Notes: a model not told the origin generated them from the sequence alone. Shown: positions 8,602 through 23,885, counted from the first letter of the stretch. The stretch is 64,000 bases of DNA from REEB95 sp050729835 (GCA_050729835.1 JBOHLS010000002.1:124001-188000), one strand, 5' to 3'. A program made the numbers and translations.

Positions 8602-9753
8602 ATGAGTCCTTCGCGTTTTTCCGCCGCCGCGCTCGCCGCGCTTTGCCTGATATGGTCGCAGCCGCCGGCGCGCGCGGCGCTGCCGACGATCGACACCACC
8701 GCGCGCGATGCCTACGTCATCGACTTCAATACCGGCACGGTGCTGCTCGACAAGAACGGCGGTGCGCGCATCCCGCCGGCGTCTATGAGCAAGCTGATGA
8801 CCGAGTACATCGTCTTCTCGTACCTGAAGCAGGGACGGGCGACGCTCAACGACATGCTGCCGGTCAGCGAGAAGGCCTGGCGCACGCAGGGTTCGAAGAT
8901 GTTCGTGCCGCTCGGCGGCAAGGTCCGGCTCGAGGACCTGCTGCAAGGCATGATCGTCCAGTCCGGCAACGACGCCTGCATCGTGCTGGCCGAAGGCCTC
9001 GCCGGCAGCACCGACGCGTTCGTCAAGCTGATGAACGACAAGGCAAAGGAACTCGGGATGACCAGCAGCCATTTCGCCAACGTCGACGGCTTGCCCGACC
9101 CCGACGAGTACATGACCGCGCACGACCTCGCGACCCTCGCGCGCCACCTGATCACCGATTTTCCCGAGTACTACCACTACGATTCCGAGAAGGAGTTCAC
9201 CTTCAACGGAATCAAGCAGGGCAACCGCAATCCGCTGCTCTACACCGACAGCAGCGTCGACGGCCTCAAGACCGGCCACACCGACGAAGCCGGCTATTGC
9301 CTCGTCGCGTCGGGATTGCGCAACGGCCGCCGCGTCATCGAGGTGCTCGCCGGCATGGACACGATGCAGGCGCGCGCCGATCAGGGCCGCTTGGTGCTCG
9401 ATTGGGCCTTCCGCGAGTTCGACGACTATCCCATTGCCAAGGCGGGCAGCGTCATCGATCGCGCGCCGGTCTGGATGGGCCAGGCGGCTCAGGTGCCGGT
9501 CAGCGTGACGCACGATGTCGTCGTGACGTTGCCGCGCAGCGACCGCGCCGGCCTGAAGCTCGCCGCGGTCTATGACGGGCCGACGCCGGCGCCGGTGACG
9601 GCGGGCCAGGCGGTCGGCAAGCTGACGATCTCGGCGCCCGACACCACGCCGATCGCGGTGCCGCTGGTCGCGACGCAGCCGGTGCCGGCGCTCAACATCT
9701 TCGGCCGCATGGCGTTCACCGCCGCCTACCTGCTGTTCGGACGGCACAACTGA
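8602..9753 (+). CDS. dacA: D-alanyl-D-alanine carboxypeptidase (PBP5/6 type)
   Basis: This 383-residue S11-family penicillin-binding protein trims the terminal D-Ala of peptidoglycan stem peptides in the periplasm. A signal peptide (to about ARAA, residue 25) is followed by the three active-site motifs: SMSK (Ser about 61, Lys about 64), SGN (about 121-123) and KTG in LKTGHTDEAG (about 223). A C-terminal beta-rich domain (about 275-360) and a hydrophobic end matching the membrane-anchoring amphipathic helix of this class follow. It is the last of three consecutive wall genes. Its stop overlaps the only plausible start of tmk, which implies translational coupling. Confidence 0.93.
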   Translation: MSPSRFSAAALAALCLIWSQPPARAALPTIDTTARDAYVIDFNTGTVLLDKNGGARIPPASMSKLMTEYIVFSYLKQGRATLNDMLPVSEKAWRTQGSKMFVPLGGKVRLEDLLQGMIVQSGNDACIVLAEGLAGSTDAFVKLMNDKAKELGMTSSHFANVDGLPDPDEYMTAHDLATLARHLITDFPEYYHYDSEKEFTFNGIKQGNRNPLLYTDSSVDGLKTGHTDEAGYCLVASGLRNGRRVIEVLAGMDTMQARADQGRLVLDWAFREFDDYPIAKAGSVIDRAPVWMGQAAQVPVSVTHDVVVTLPRSDRAGLKLAAVYDGPTPAPVTAGQAVGKLTISAPDTTPIAVPLVATQPVPALNIFGRMAFTAAYLLFGRHN

Positions 9754-10391
9754 CCGCGGACGTTGCAGCACGCGGCCGCTTCATCACGCTCGAGGGCGGC
9801 GATGGGGCGGGCAAATCGACCCAGGCGCGGCGGTTCGTCGAAGCGCTGAAGCGCGCCGGCATCGACGCGCTGGAAACCCGCGAGCCAGGCGGCTCGCCCG
9901 GCGCCGAGGCGATCCGCAAGCTGCTGCTCTGCGGCGGCCCGGACGCGTGGGACGCCCAGACCGAGGCGCTGTTGATGGTGGCGGCGCGGCGTGATCACCT
10001 GGTCCGCACAATCCGGCCGGCGCTCGCCGCCGGCCGCTGGGTGGTGTCCGACCGTTATGCCGATTCAACCGTGGCGTATCAGGGCTTCGGTCGCGGTCTG
10101 ACGCTTGACGCCCTGCGCGATCTTCACCGTTTCATTTGCGAGGATCTGCGCCATCCCGACCTGACCCTGATCCTCGATCTGCCGGTCGAAATCGGGCTCA
10201 AACGGTCCCGCGACCACAATCGCTTCGAGCGCATGGGAACGGACTTCCACCAGCGTATGCGCGAAGGCTTCCTGACGATTGCGCGCCAGGCGCCCGACCG
10301 CTGCGTCGTGATCGACGCCAGCGGCGATATCGAGTCGGTGCACCGCGCCCTGGCCGCCGCAGTGCGTGAGCGGCTGGGCGTTGCGCTATGA
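9750..10391 (+). CDS. tmk: Thymidylate kinase with non-AUG start
   Basis: This enzyme phosphorylates dTMP to dTDP. The frame carries the P-loop RFITLEGGDGAGKST, the DR(Y/H) motif SDRYADSTVAYQG, and the lid and base-binding region ending FLTIARQAPDRCVVIDA. The P-loop must sit near the N-terminus, yet the first ATG in frame (9972) would delete it. Between it and about 9660 there is no ATG, GTG or TTG in frame. The most economical start is CTG 9750, which overlaps the dacA stop (CTGA) and gives 213 residues, the normal size. A missing base upstream or another rare start codon is the alternative. Gene identity is certain; the start is not. Confidence 0.9.
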   Translation: MTADVAARGRFITLEGGDGAGKSTQARRFVEALKRAGIDALETREPGGSPGAEAIRKLLLCGGPDAWDAQTEALLMVAARRDHLVRTIRPALAAGRWVVSDRYADSTVAYQGFGRGLTLDALRDLHRFICEDLRHPDLTLILDLPVEIGLKRSRDHNRFERMGTDFHQRMREGFLTIARQAPDRCVVIDASGDIESVHRALAAAVRERLGVAL

Positions 10392-10398
10392 TGGCGCC

Positions 10399-11520
10399 AT
10401 GAGCGAGGACGATTTCGATATCCGGGAGAACGAAACGGCAGACACGGACGCGCCGGTCCTGCTGGCGCCGCGCGAGAACGCCGAGTTGATCGGCCACGCG
10501 GCCGCCGAGGCGGCGTTCTTCGGCGCCTACAACGCCCAGCGTCTGCCGCATGCTTGGCTGCTGGCCGGGCCGGCCGGCATCGGCAAGGCCAGCTTCGCCT
10601 TCCGCGCTGCGCGGTTCCTGTTGGCGCAGCCCGAAGTGGGCGGCGGGCTCTTTGGCGACGCCGCTCCGGCCACGGCCTTGGCGATCCCACCCGACCACCC
10701 GGTGTTCCGGCTGGTCGCTTCCGGCGCCCATCCCGACCTGCTGGTGGTCGAGCGCGCCTGGGACGAGAAGCGCAAGCGCCGACGCAGCGAGATCGTGGTC
10801 GACGACGCCCGCGCGATTGCCGCGTTCCTGCACCTCACGCCGTCGCAAGGCGCCTGGCGGGTCGTGATCGTCGACGGCGCCGACGAGATGAATCGCAATG
10901 CAGCCAATGCATTACTGAAGATTCTTGAGGAACCACCAAAGCGTGCGGTCCTGTTCCTAACCAGCGAAAGCCCTGGCCGGCTACTGCCGACCATCCGCTC
11001 GCGCTGTCGCATGTTATACATGAATACACTTCAGCAATATGCTGTTTTTACATCAATTAATAAATTAATTCCCGATCTGAGCTTGGTTGATTCCGAGGCT
11101 CTGGCGCAGCTCGCCGGCGGCTCGATCGGCCGCGCCTTGACGCTGGCCGCCCAGAACGGTTTGGCTGTGCAACACGGTCTTTTCGACCTATTGGACGGCT
11201 TGCCGAAATTGCCCGGCGAATCGCTGCATGGCTTTGCCGACGGTTTGGTGCGCGGCGAGGGCGTGGGTTTCGGGCTGTTGGCGGATTTGCTGCCGCGCGC
11301 GGTGGCGGCCACCGCGATGCTGGCGCTGGGTCGCGAGCCGGTGGCTTCGCCCGCCGAACGCGCGACTCTGACGCGGCTGGCCGCGCACCGCAGCTCGGCG
11401 CATTGGGCCGAGTTGTGGCGCCGCCTGGGTCAGCTCTTTGCCGCTGCCGACGGCATCGAGCTCGACAAGCGGGCGGTCGTGCTCAATGCCTTCTTCGCCT
11501 TGGCCGAAGCGGCGCGCTGA
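10399..11520 (+). CDS. holB: DNA polymerase III delta' subunit
   Basis: This 373-residue clamp-loader AAA+ subunit starts at ATG 10399, eight bases after tmk. Landmarks are the Walker A-like LLAGPAGIGKASFAFRAARFLL, VIVDGADEMNRNAANALLKILEEPPKRAVLFLTS (Walker B and sensor region), and the arginine-finger region LLPTIRSRCRML. The delta' subunit helps open and load the beta clamp. Around 11000-11095 the codons become AT-rich and the protein departs from the usual 'CRRL.L.PL' continuation (MLYMNTLQQYAVFTSINKLI), after which normal sequence resumes. The position between tmk and metG is standard for alphaproteobacteria. Confidence 0.92.
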   Translation: MSEDDFDIRENETADTDAPVLLAPRENAELIGHAAAEAAFFGAYNAQRLPHAWLLAGPAGIGKASFAFRAARFLLAQPEVGGGLFGDAAPATALAIPPDHPVFRLVASGAHPDLLVVERAWDEKRKRRRSEIVVDDARAIAAFLHLTPSQGAWRVVIVDGADEMNRNAANALLKILEEPPKRAVLFLTSESPGRLLPTIRSRCRMLYMNTLQQYAVFTSINKLIPDLSLVDSEALAQLAGGSIGRALTLAAQNGLAVQHGLFDLLDGLPKLPGESLHGFADGLVRGEGVGFGLLADLLPRAVAATAMLALGREPVASPAERATLTRLAAHRSSAHWAELWRRLGQLFAAADGIELDKRAVVLNAFFALAEAAR

Positions 11521-11542
11521 GAATCATCAGAGGACCCCACGC

Positions 11543-13159
11543 ATGGCCGGCGCGAAGTTTTACCTCACGACGCCGATCTATTACGTCAACGATTCGCCGC
11601 ATCTCGGCCACGCCTACACGTCAGTGGCTTGCGATGCGTTGGCGCGGTTCAAGCGGCTCGACGGCGACCGCGTGCTGTTTCTCACCGGCACCGACGAGCA
11701 TGGCCAGAAAGTGGCGAAATCGGCACGTGACGCCAGCGTCGACGCGCAGACTTTCTGCGACCGCGTGTCCGAGAATTTCCGCGCCATGACCGCGCTGATG
11801 AACATCTCGAACGACCAGTTCATCCGCACCACCGAGCCGCGTCACATCGTCGCCAGCCAGGCGATCTGGCAAGCGATCGCCAAGAGCAAGTCACCCAAGG
11901 GACGCGACAATCTCTATCTCGGCAAATATTCCGGCTGGTACGCGGTGCGCGACGAGGCGTTCTACGGCGAAGACGAGATCACCGAGGGCCCGGACGGTAA
12001 GAAGCACGCGCCGTCGGGCGCCGAGGTCGAGTGGGTCGAGGAGCCGAGCTATTTCTTTCGGCTGTCCGACTGGCAGGACTGGCTGCTCGAGCACTACAAG
12101 CGCCATCCCGATTTCATCGGCCCAGCGTCGCGCCGCAACGAGGTAACAAGCTTCATCAAGAGCGGGCTCACCGACCTTTCGGTGTCGCGAACCAGCTTCA
12201 GTTGGGGCGTGCCGGTGCCCGGCGACGAGAAGCACGTGATGTATGTCTGGCTCGACGCGCTGACCAACTATCTGACCGCTGTCGGCTATCCCGATACTAC
12301 CAGTGCCGACTTCAAGACCTTCTGGCCGGCCGACATCCACGTCGTCGGCAAGGACATCGTGCGCTTCCATTGCGTCTACTGGCCGGCGTTCCTCGCGGCG
12401 GCCGGGCTCGACCTGCCCAAGCGCGTCTTCGCCCACGGCTGGTGGACGGTCGAAGGCCAGAAGATGTCGAAATCGCTCGGCAACTTCATCGCGCCGCAGC
12501 AGCTCGTCGACGAGTACGGCGTCGACGCGGTGCGCTATTTCATGCTGCGCGAACTGCCCTTTGGGGCTGACGGCGACTTCTCGCACCGCGCCGTGGTCGG
12601 CCGCATCAACGGCGATCTTGCCAACGATTTCGGCAATCTGGCGCAGCGTGTGCTGAGTTTCGTGAACAAGAACTGCGGCGGTCAGATTCCAAGTGTTGGT
12701 CAGCTTAGGCAAGAAGACCGAAATCTGCTGGATGATGCGCGCCGACGCACATACCGTGCCGTGAAGGCGGATTTAACCAACCTCGACGAAAAGGGACAAA
12801 AGAAACAGATGTTGGACCTCAGCCCTGCGTTTCATCAGGCCTTGGAGACTATTTGGTCACTGGTTAGCGAAGCAAACTCATACGTGGATGCACAGGCTCC
12901 CTGGAAGCTTCGCACAACGGATTCTTTACGCATGAACACTGTTCTCTATGTGCTGTGCGAAGTTCTCCGGTCTCTTGGCATCTTGGCGCAGCCTTTCGTG
13001 CCTCAGGCGGCGGCGAAGCTGCTCGATCAGCTCGCGGTGCCGGACGATTTCGTGCACCGTTGCTTCAACGCGCTCGAAGCGCATCCACTTAAGGCGGAAA
13101 CGCAACTGCCGAAGCCGGTGGGAATTTTCCCGCGCTATGTCGAAGCGGTGGCGTCGTGA
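11543..13159 (+). CDS. metG: Methionyl-tRNA synthetase
   Basis: This 538-residue class I synthetase charges tRNA-Met. ATG 11543 follows AGAGGA; the longer in-frame ATG at 11438 lies inside holB. The HIGH-type motif is in YVNDSPHLGHAYTSVA, the KMSKS motif in GQKMSKSLGNFI, and the anticodon-binding helical domain follows from about residue 370. The zinc-knuckle cysteines of the E. coli type are absent (KYSGWYAVRDEAFYGEDEI instead), which identifies the metal-free subgroup. From about 12685 to 12995 codon use shifts towards A/T-ending codons, although the reading frame is intact. Confidence 0.95.
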   Translation: MAGAKFYLTTPIYYVNDSPHLGHAYTSVACDALARFKRLDGDRVLFLTGTDEHGQKVAKSARDASVDAQTFCDRVSENFRAMTALMNISNDQFIRTTEPRHIVASQAIWQAIAKSKSPKGRDNLYLGKYSGWYAVRDEAFYGEDEITEGPDGKKHAPSGAEVEWVEEPSYFFRLSDWQDWLLEHYKRHPDFIGPASRRNEVTSFIKSGLTDLSVSRTSFSWGVPVPGDEKHVMYVWLDALTNYLTAVGYPDTTSADFKTFWPADIHVVGKDIVRFHCVYWPAFLAAAGLDLPKRVFAHGWWTVEGQKMSKSLGNFIAPQQLVDEYGVDAVRYFMLRELPFGADGDFSHRAVVGRINGDLANDFGNLAQRVLSFVNKNCGGQIPSVGQLRQEDRNLLDDARRRTYRAVKADLTNLDEKGQKKQMLDLSPAFHQALETIWSLVSEANSYVDAQAPWKLRTTDSLRMNTVLYVLCEVLRSLGILAQPFVPQAAAKLLDQLAVPDDFVHRCFNALEAHPLKAETQLPKPVGIFPRYVEAVAS

Positions 13160-13746
13160 AGCGCGCGCTGATCGTCGCTGCGCTCTTTGCCGTTTTCGCG
13201 CTGCCCGCGCATGCCGACAGCACGGCCGACATCCGCGCCGCGGACCAGGCAGTGCAGAAGCAGGACTGGGGCAGGGCGATCCGCCTCTATACGCACGCGC
13301 TCGCCGATCGCAATCTCGCGCCGCAGAACCACGCCGGCGTCTATAACGCGCGCGGCGGCGCCTATTACCGCAACGACGAATACGCCCGCGCGCTCGCGGA
13401 TTACAGTACGGCGATCAAGCTCAGCCCGGAATGCGGCCAGTGCTACAACAACCGCGGCATGGCGTTGAACCAGAAGGGTGACTACAACGGCGCGATCGCC
13501 GACTTCACCGCCGCACTCAAATACGAGCAGCACGACCCCAATTTGTGGCAGGTCTATCTCAACCGCGGCATCGCCTGGTACCACAAGAACGACAGCGACC
13601 ACGCGATCGCCGATTACAATCAGGCGATCAAGCTCGATCCCCATTGCGGCCCGTGCTTCCACGACCGCGGCATGGCTTGGCAGGATAAGGGTGACCTGGC
13701 CAAGGCCAACGACGACCTCAATACCGCCGATCAGCTCGCCCATTAG
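13156..13746 (+). CDS. Exported TPR-repeat protein
   Basis: This 196-residue protein has a signal peptide (MKRALIVAALFAVFALPAHADS) and then at least four tetratricopeptide repeats. They are recognisable by 'VYNARGGAYYRNDEYARALADYSTAIKLSP'-like units at about 59, 93, 130 and 164, the second and later ones carrying CGQCYNNRG and CGPCFHDRG. TPR domains are protein-protein scaffolds, so this is probably a periplasmic adaptor. GTG 13156 overlaps the metG stop (GTGA), a coupled arrangement. The cysteine pairs in two repeats are unusual and could form disulfides in the periplasm. The partner is unknown. Confidence 0.8.
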   Translation: MKRALIVAALFAVFALPAHADSTADIRAADQAVQKQDWGRAIRLYTHALADRNLAPQNHAGVYNARGGAYYRNDEYARALADYSTAIKLSPECGQCYNNRGMALNQKGDYNGAIADFTAALKYEQHDPNLWQVYLNRGIAWYHKNDSDHAIADYNQAIKLDPHCGPCFHDRGMAWQDKGDLAKANDDLNTADQLAH

Positions 13747-13803
13747 CTCGGCTTTGAGCCAACCTCGCTCGCCTGGGAGCGGGAAACGTGCCATGATGCC
13801 GTC

Positions 13804-14037
13804 ATGGATCGGCCTTTGCCCCTGTGGGAGCGTCGGCGCAACGAGCGCGACGACGAAGAGCGCTTCACCACCAGCCTCGCGGCCTTCGCCGCGACCCTGC
13901 TGATCGGCGTCATCGGGCTTTATGTGATGGAGGGGCTAGCCCAGACCGCGAAGCTCGAGGATTGCCTGCTGCAAGGCCGGCTCAACTGCGAGCGGATCGA
14001 CACCAGCTCGCTGCGCAATCCGCCGCTTCCTCAGTAG
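13804..14037 (+). CDS. Small single-span membrane protein
   Basis: This 77-residue product begins at ATG 13804. It has a highly charged N-terminus (LWERRRNERDDEERF) that should be cytoplasmic and one membrane segment at about residues 25-46. A C-terminal tail carries two cysteines in a CLLQGRLNC spacing, probably on the periplasmic side. I do not recognise the family. It sits between the TPR gene and the giant kinase on the same strand. The tail with paired cysteines facing the periplasm parallels the cysteines of the TPR protein, but a shared function is only a thought. Confidence 0.6.
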   Translation: MDRPLPLWERRRNERDDEERFTTSLAAFAATLLIGVIGLYVMEGLAQTAKLEDCLLQGRLNCERIDTSSLRNPPLPQ

Positions 14038-14206
14038 TTTTCCCGGCGATAATCAGGTTTTCCCTGATCGTCCCTTCGGTCAAATGCCGCAATTCTAAAT
14101 GGTCCGAATTGCGCCGGGAAAGGTCGCGTCGCGGCCACAGCACACGAGTCGGGCGTTGTCCTTGATGCCGGCTAAGGCGCCCGCAGGCAAGCGACAGGGG
14201 GGCTAC

Positions 14207-20530
<6,324 letters not shown>

Positions 20531-20545
20531 TACGGCGGAAGCGCC

Positions 20546-22237
20546 ATGGCACACGAACCGGTCAACATCCTGCTAGTCGACGATCAGCCCGCGAAGCTGC
20601 TCAGCTATGAGACTATTCTCCAGGATATGAACGAGAACCTGCTCAAGGCCACCTCGGCGACCGAGGCGTTGCAATATCTGCTCAAGCAGGACGTCGCTGT
20701 CATTCTCGTCGACGTCTGCATGCCCGAGCTGGACGGGTTCGAGCTCGCGGCCATGATCCGCGGCCATCCGCGCTTCCAGGCGACCGCGATCATCTTCATC
20801 TCGGCGATCGCAATGACCGATCTCGACCGCGTCAAGGGTTACGAGCGCGGCGCGGTCGATTACGTCCCGGTTCCCGTGGTGCCGGAGCTGCTGCGCGCCA
20901 AGGTCAGAGTCTTCGTCGAGCTTTATCGCAAGACGAGGCAGCTCGAAATGCTCAACACGGAACTCGAAAAGCGGGTCGCGGCCCGCACCGCCGAGCTCGA
21001 GCAGACGAACGCCGCGCTCGAACAGCGGGTCGAAGAGCGCACGCGCGAGCGCGAAATGGCGATTGCGCAGGTGCACCAGATGCAGAAGCTCGAAAGTCTC
21101 GGGCAACTGACCGGCGGATTGGCGCACGATTTCAACAACCTGCTGATGGCGATCCTGGGCAATCTCGACATCCTGCGCAAATCGGCGTCGGCAAATCCGG
21201 AGATGGGGCGCTTCGTCGACAGCGCCATCCAGGCGGCAGAGCGTGGCGCCAACCTGACGCGGCGCATGCTGATCTTCGCCCGGCGGCAGGAGTTACGTCC
21301 CGAGACGGTCGACGTTCCGCGCCTGGTCGAGGGCATGGCCGACATGCTGCAGCACTCGATCGGACCGACGATCGAGATCGCGATGGACTTCGCTGACGGG
21401 TTGCCGGCGATCTGCGTCGATCCGAACCAACTCGAGCTGGCGCTGCTCAACCTGTCGCTCAACGGGCGCGACGCCATGCCTCAAGGTGGGCAAATCACCG
21501 TGACCGCCCGGCGCGAGGCGATCAAGACCGCCGCCGTGCAAGGCCTGCCGGGCGGCGATTACGTGCGGATCGCGGTCACCGACACCGGCATGGGCATGGA
21601 CGAGGCGACCCTGGCACGCGCCGCCGAGCCGTTTTTCACCACCAAGGAAGTCGGCAAGGGCACCGGTCTCGGCCTGTCGATGGTCTATGGCTTGGCGACG
21701 CAATCGGGCGGCGCCGCACACATCACCAGTCGTCCGGGCCGCGGCACGACCGTCGAGCTGTGGCTGCCCGTGGCCGGAGCGCCGATTGACGCCGCGTCGG
21801 CGAGCGCGAATTCGACCGACAAGCCGCGAGCGATTCCGGCACAAGCCTGCAACATCCTCGTGGTCGATGACGATTCGCTGGTGGCAGAAAGCACGGTCTC
21901 GATGCTCGAGCATCTCGGCCACCGCGCGACCGTCACCTCGTCGGGCACGATTGCGCTTGAAATGCTCCGGGCCGAGCCGCAAATCGACCTCGTCATTACC
22001 GACCAGGTCATGCCCGGCATGACTGGCCTCGAGTTGGCGCGCCGCATGCGCCAGATCCGCCCCGAACTGCCGATCATCCTGGCGACCGGCTATTCCGACT
22101 TGCTGCACCGGCGCGCCGAACCGGGCGTGACGACCCTCGACAAGCCCTATCACCTCGAGAAGCTCGCGGCGATAATCGTGCGCGCGATGGCGCGCGAGAG
22201 CGCCGCACCGCACGACGGAAGCCTTCGCCGCGCTTGA
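20546..22237 (+). CDS. REC-histidine kinase-REC hybrid protein
   Basis: This 563-residue cytosolic two-component protein has an N-terminal receiver (NILLVDDQPAK; acceptor Asp about 56 in VILVDVCMPELDG) and a coiled coil (about 130-175). A dimerisation/phospho-acceptor domain follows with GLAHDFNNLL (His about 194), then an ATPase domain (VTDTGMGMDEATL, GKGTGLGLSMVYG). A C-terminal receiver has its acceptor Asp at about 486 in LVITDQVMPGMTG. The 'HDFNN' H-box belongs to the family of kinases often placed downstream in phosphorelays. It starts 16 bp after the poly-HAMP kinase, so the pair should be cotranscribed and may exchange phosphate. Neither protein has a DNA-binding or other output domain. 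Confidence 0.92.
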   Translation: MAHEPVNILLVDDQPAKLLSYETILQDMNENLLKATSATEALQYLLKQDVAVILVDVCMPELDGFELAAMIRGHPRFQATAIIFISAIAMTDLDRVKGYERGAVDYVPVPVVPELLRAKVRVFVELYRKTRQLEMLNTELEKRVAARTAELEQTNAALEQRVEERTREREMAIAQVHQMQKLESLGQLTGGLAHDFNNLLMAILGNLDILRKSASANPEMGRFVDSAIQAAERGANLTRRMLIFARRQELRPETVDVPRLVEGMADMLQHSIGPTIEIAMDFADGLPAICVDPNQLELALLNLSLNGRDAMPQGGQITVTARREAIKTAAVQGLPGGDYVRIAVTDTGMGMDEATLARAAEPFFTTKEVGKGTGLGLSMVYGLATQSGGAAHITSRPGRGTTVELWLPVAGAPIDAASASANSTDKPRAIPAQACNILVVDDDSLVAESTVSMLEHLGHRATVTSSGTIALEMLRAEPQIDLVITDQVMPGMTGLELARRMRQIRPELPIILATGYSDLLHRRAEPGVTTLDKPYHLEKLAAIIVRAMARESAAPHDGSLRRA

Positions 22238-22268
22238 CGGGCCGCGAGCGGCGGGCTTTCTATCCGCG

Positions 22269-23057
22269 ATGTTCGTCGACAGCCATTGCCATCTCGATTT
22301 CGCGCGCCCCGAGGAGCGCGACGGCATCGTCGCGCGCGCGCGTCGCGCCGGCGTGGTCACGCTGCTCACCATCTCGACCAAGCTGAGCGAATTTCCCGTC
22401 GTGCGCGCGATCGCCGAAGGCGATCCCGACATCTGGTGCTCGGTCGGCGTGCATCCGCACGAGGCGGCGACGGAGGAGGGGGGCAACGCCGAGAACCTGG
22501 CGGCACAGGCCCGCCACCCCAAGGTAGTTGGCATCGGCGAAAGCGGGCTGGATTTCCATTACAACCACAGCCCGCGCGACGCGCAGATCGCGGCCTTCCG
22601 CCAGCACGCCCGCGCCGCCCACGCCGCCGGCGTACCGCTAATCGTGCATTCGCGCGGTTCCGATCCCGAAACCGTCACGGTGCTCGAGGAAGAGGGCGTA
22701 TCGGCGGGCGTGATCCACTGCTTCTCGACCGGCCGGCTGCTTGCCGAGCGGGCCATCGCACTCGGGCTTTACGTTTCGCTTTCCGGCATCGTCACCTTCA
22801 AGAACGCCGACGAGCTGCGCGGCATCGTCCGCGACCTGCCGCTCGACCGGCTGCTGGTCGAGACCGATGCGCCCTATCTCGCGCCGGTGCCGCTGCGCGG
22901 CAAGCCCAACGAGCCGGCCTTCATCGTTCATACCGCCCAGTGCGTCGCGGCGCTCAAAGGCGTCGCGCCGGACGAATTCGCGCGGCGCACGAGCGAGAAT
23001 TTCTTCCGCCTGTTCACCAAGGCCAAGCCGCCCGCCGCGCCGCGGCCGGCTACCTGA
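22269..23057 (+). CDS. tatD: TatD-family metal-dependent hydrolase
   Basis: This 262-residue TIM-barrel hydrolase is of the TatD/YcfH type, a family with reported deoxyribonuclease activity. Metal-binding motifs are visible: VDSHCHLDF at the N-terminus, GIGESGLDFHYN, LIVHSRGSD with a conserved His, GVIHCFSTG, and VETDAPYLAP. In alphaproteobacteria this gene normally follows metG directly; here 9.1 kb of other genes intervene. A GC-rich hairpin (22241-22252) followed by CTTTC lies just before it and may weaken read-through from the kinase genes. It forms a pair with the hydrolase 12 bp downstream. Confidence 0.93.
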   Translation: MFVDSHCHLDFARPEERDGIVARARRAGVVTLLTISTKLSEFPVVRAIAEGDPDIWCSVGVHPHEAATEEGGNAENLAAQARHPKVVGIGESGLDFHYNHSPRDAQIAAFRQHARAAHAAGVPLIVHSRGSDPETVTVLEEEGVSAGVIHCFSTGRLLAERAIALGLYVSLSGIVTFKNADELRGIVRDLPLDRLLVETDAPYLAPVPLRGKPNEPAFIVHTAQCVAALKGVAPDEFARRTSENFFRLFTKAKPPAAPRPAT

Positions 23058-23069
23058 GGATCGCCGGCC

Positions 23070-23840
23070 GTGGAGGTCACCATGCTGGGTTGCGGCCCAT
23101 CCTGGGGCGTGCCGCGGATCGGCGGCGACTGGGGCGCGTGCGACCCGGTCAATCCGCGCAACCGCCGCCGGCGCGCCTCGATCCTGGTCGAGGATGGCGG
23201 CGCGACGATCCTGGTCGACACGTCGCCCGATCTGCGCGCGCAGCTGCTCGATGCCGGCGTTGGACGCGTCGACGCGGTGCTGTTCACCCACGCCCATGCC
23301 GACCATTTGCATGGCATCGACGATCTGCGCGGCGTCAACCGCCTGATGAAGGCCGCCATCCCGGCCTATGCCACGCCGTCGACCCTGGCCGAGATCGAGC
23401 GCCGCTTCGGCTACGTCTTCGCGCCGCTCAAACTCGGCCGCGAGGGCAATTACTACAAGCCGGTGCTCAAACGCTGTCCGATCGACGGCCCGTTCACCGC
23501 CGCCGGCATGCGCGTAACGCCGTTCGTCCAGGATCACGGCTTTTCCCAGACGCTTGGCTTCCGTTTCGGCCGGTTCGCGTATTCGACCGACGTCATCGTG
23601 CTCGACGACGCGGCGTTCCAGGCGCTGGCCGGCATCGACACCTGGGTGGTCGACTGCATCCGCCAGGCGCCGCATGTGACGCACAGCCATCTCGACCGGA
23701 CGCTTGAATGGATCGACCGGGTGAGGCCCCGGCGCGCCGTCTTGACCCATATGGACGAGACCTTCGACTACGAAACCCTGCGCCGGACGCTGCCGCCGGG
23801 CGTCGAGCCGGGCTATGACGGGCTGGTAATCGAGCTTTAG
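23070..23840 (+). CDS. Metallo-beta-lactamase-fold hydrolase (PhnP-like)
   Basis: This 256-residue protein has the zinc-binding THAHADHLHGIDD motif (HxHxDH), further histidines in VQDHGFSQT and a conserved Asp in YSTDVIVLD. The N-terminal GCGPSWGVPRIGGDWGACD matches the PhnP/RNase Z-like phosphodiesterase branch. The conserved position after metG-tatD suggests a housekeeping phosphodiesterase. The start is GTG 23070, 12 bp after tatD. The physiological substrate is not evident from sequence. Confidence 0.88.
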   Translation: MEVTMLGCGPSWGVPRIGGDWGACDPVNPRNRRRRASILVEDGGATILVDTSPDLRAQLLDAGVGRVDAVLFTHAHADHLHGIDDLRGVNRLMKAAIPAYATPSTLAEIERRFGYVFAPLKLGREGNYYKPVLKRCPIDGPFTAAGMRVTPFVQDHGFSQTLGFRFGRFAYSTDVIVLDDAAFQALAGIDTWVVDCIRQAPHVTHSHLDRTLEWIDRVRPRRAVLTHMDETFDYETLRRTLPPGVEPGYDGLVIEL

Positions 23841-23857
23841 CTGATAGAGCGATCGTG

Positions 23858-23885
23858 GCATAATTTCTCATAATATACATTATGC
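23858..23885. promoter_or_regulatory. AT-rich inverted repeat upstream of mazG
   Basis: Arms GCATAAT (23858-23864) and ATTATGC (23879-23885) are perfect complements across a 14-base AT-rich spacer, within a 180-bp gap of unusually low GC. It lies 18 bases after the hydrolase stop and 136 bases before mazG. It could be an operator or part of the mazG promoter. It does not look like a terminator because no T-run follows. Confidence 0.35.
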
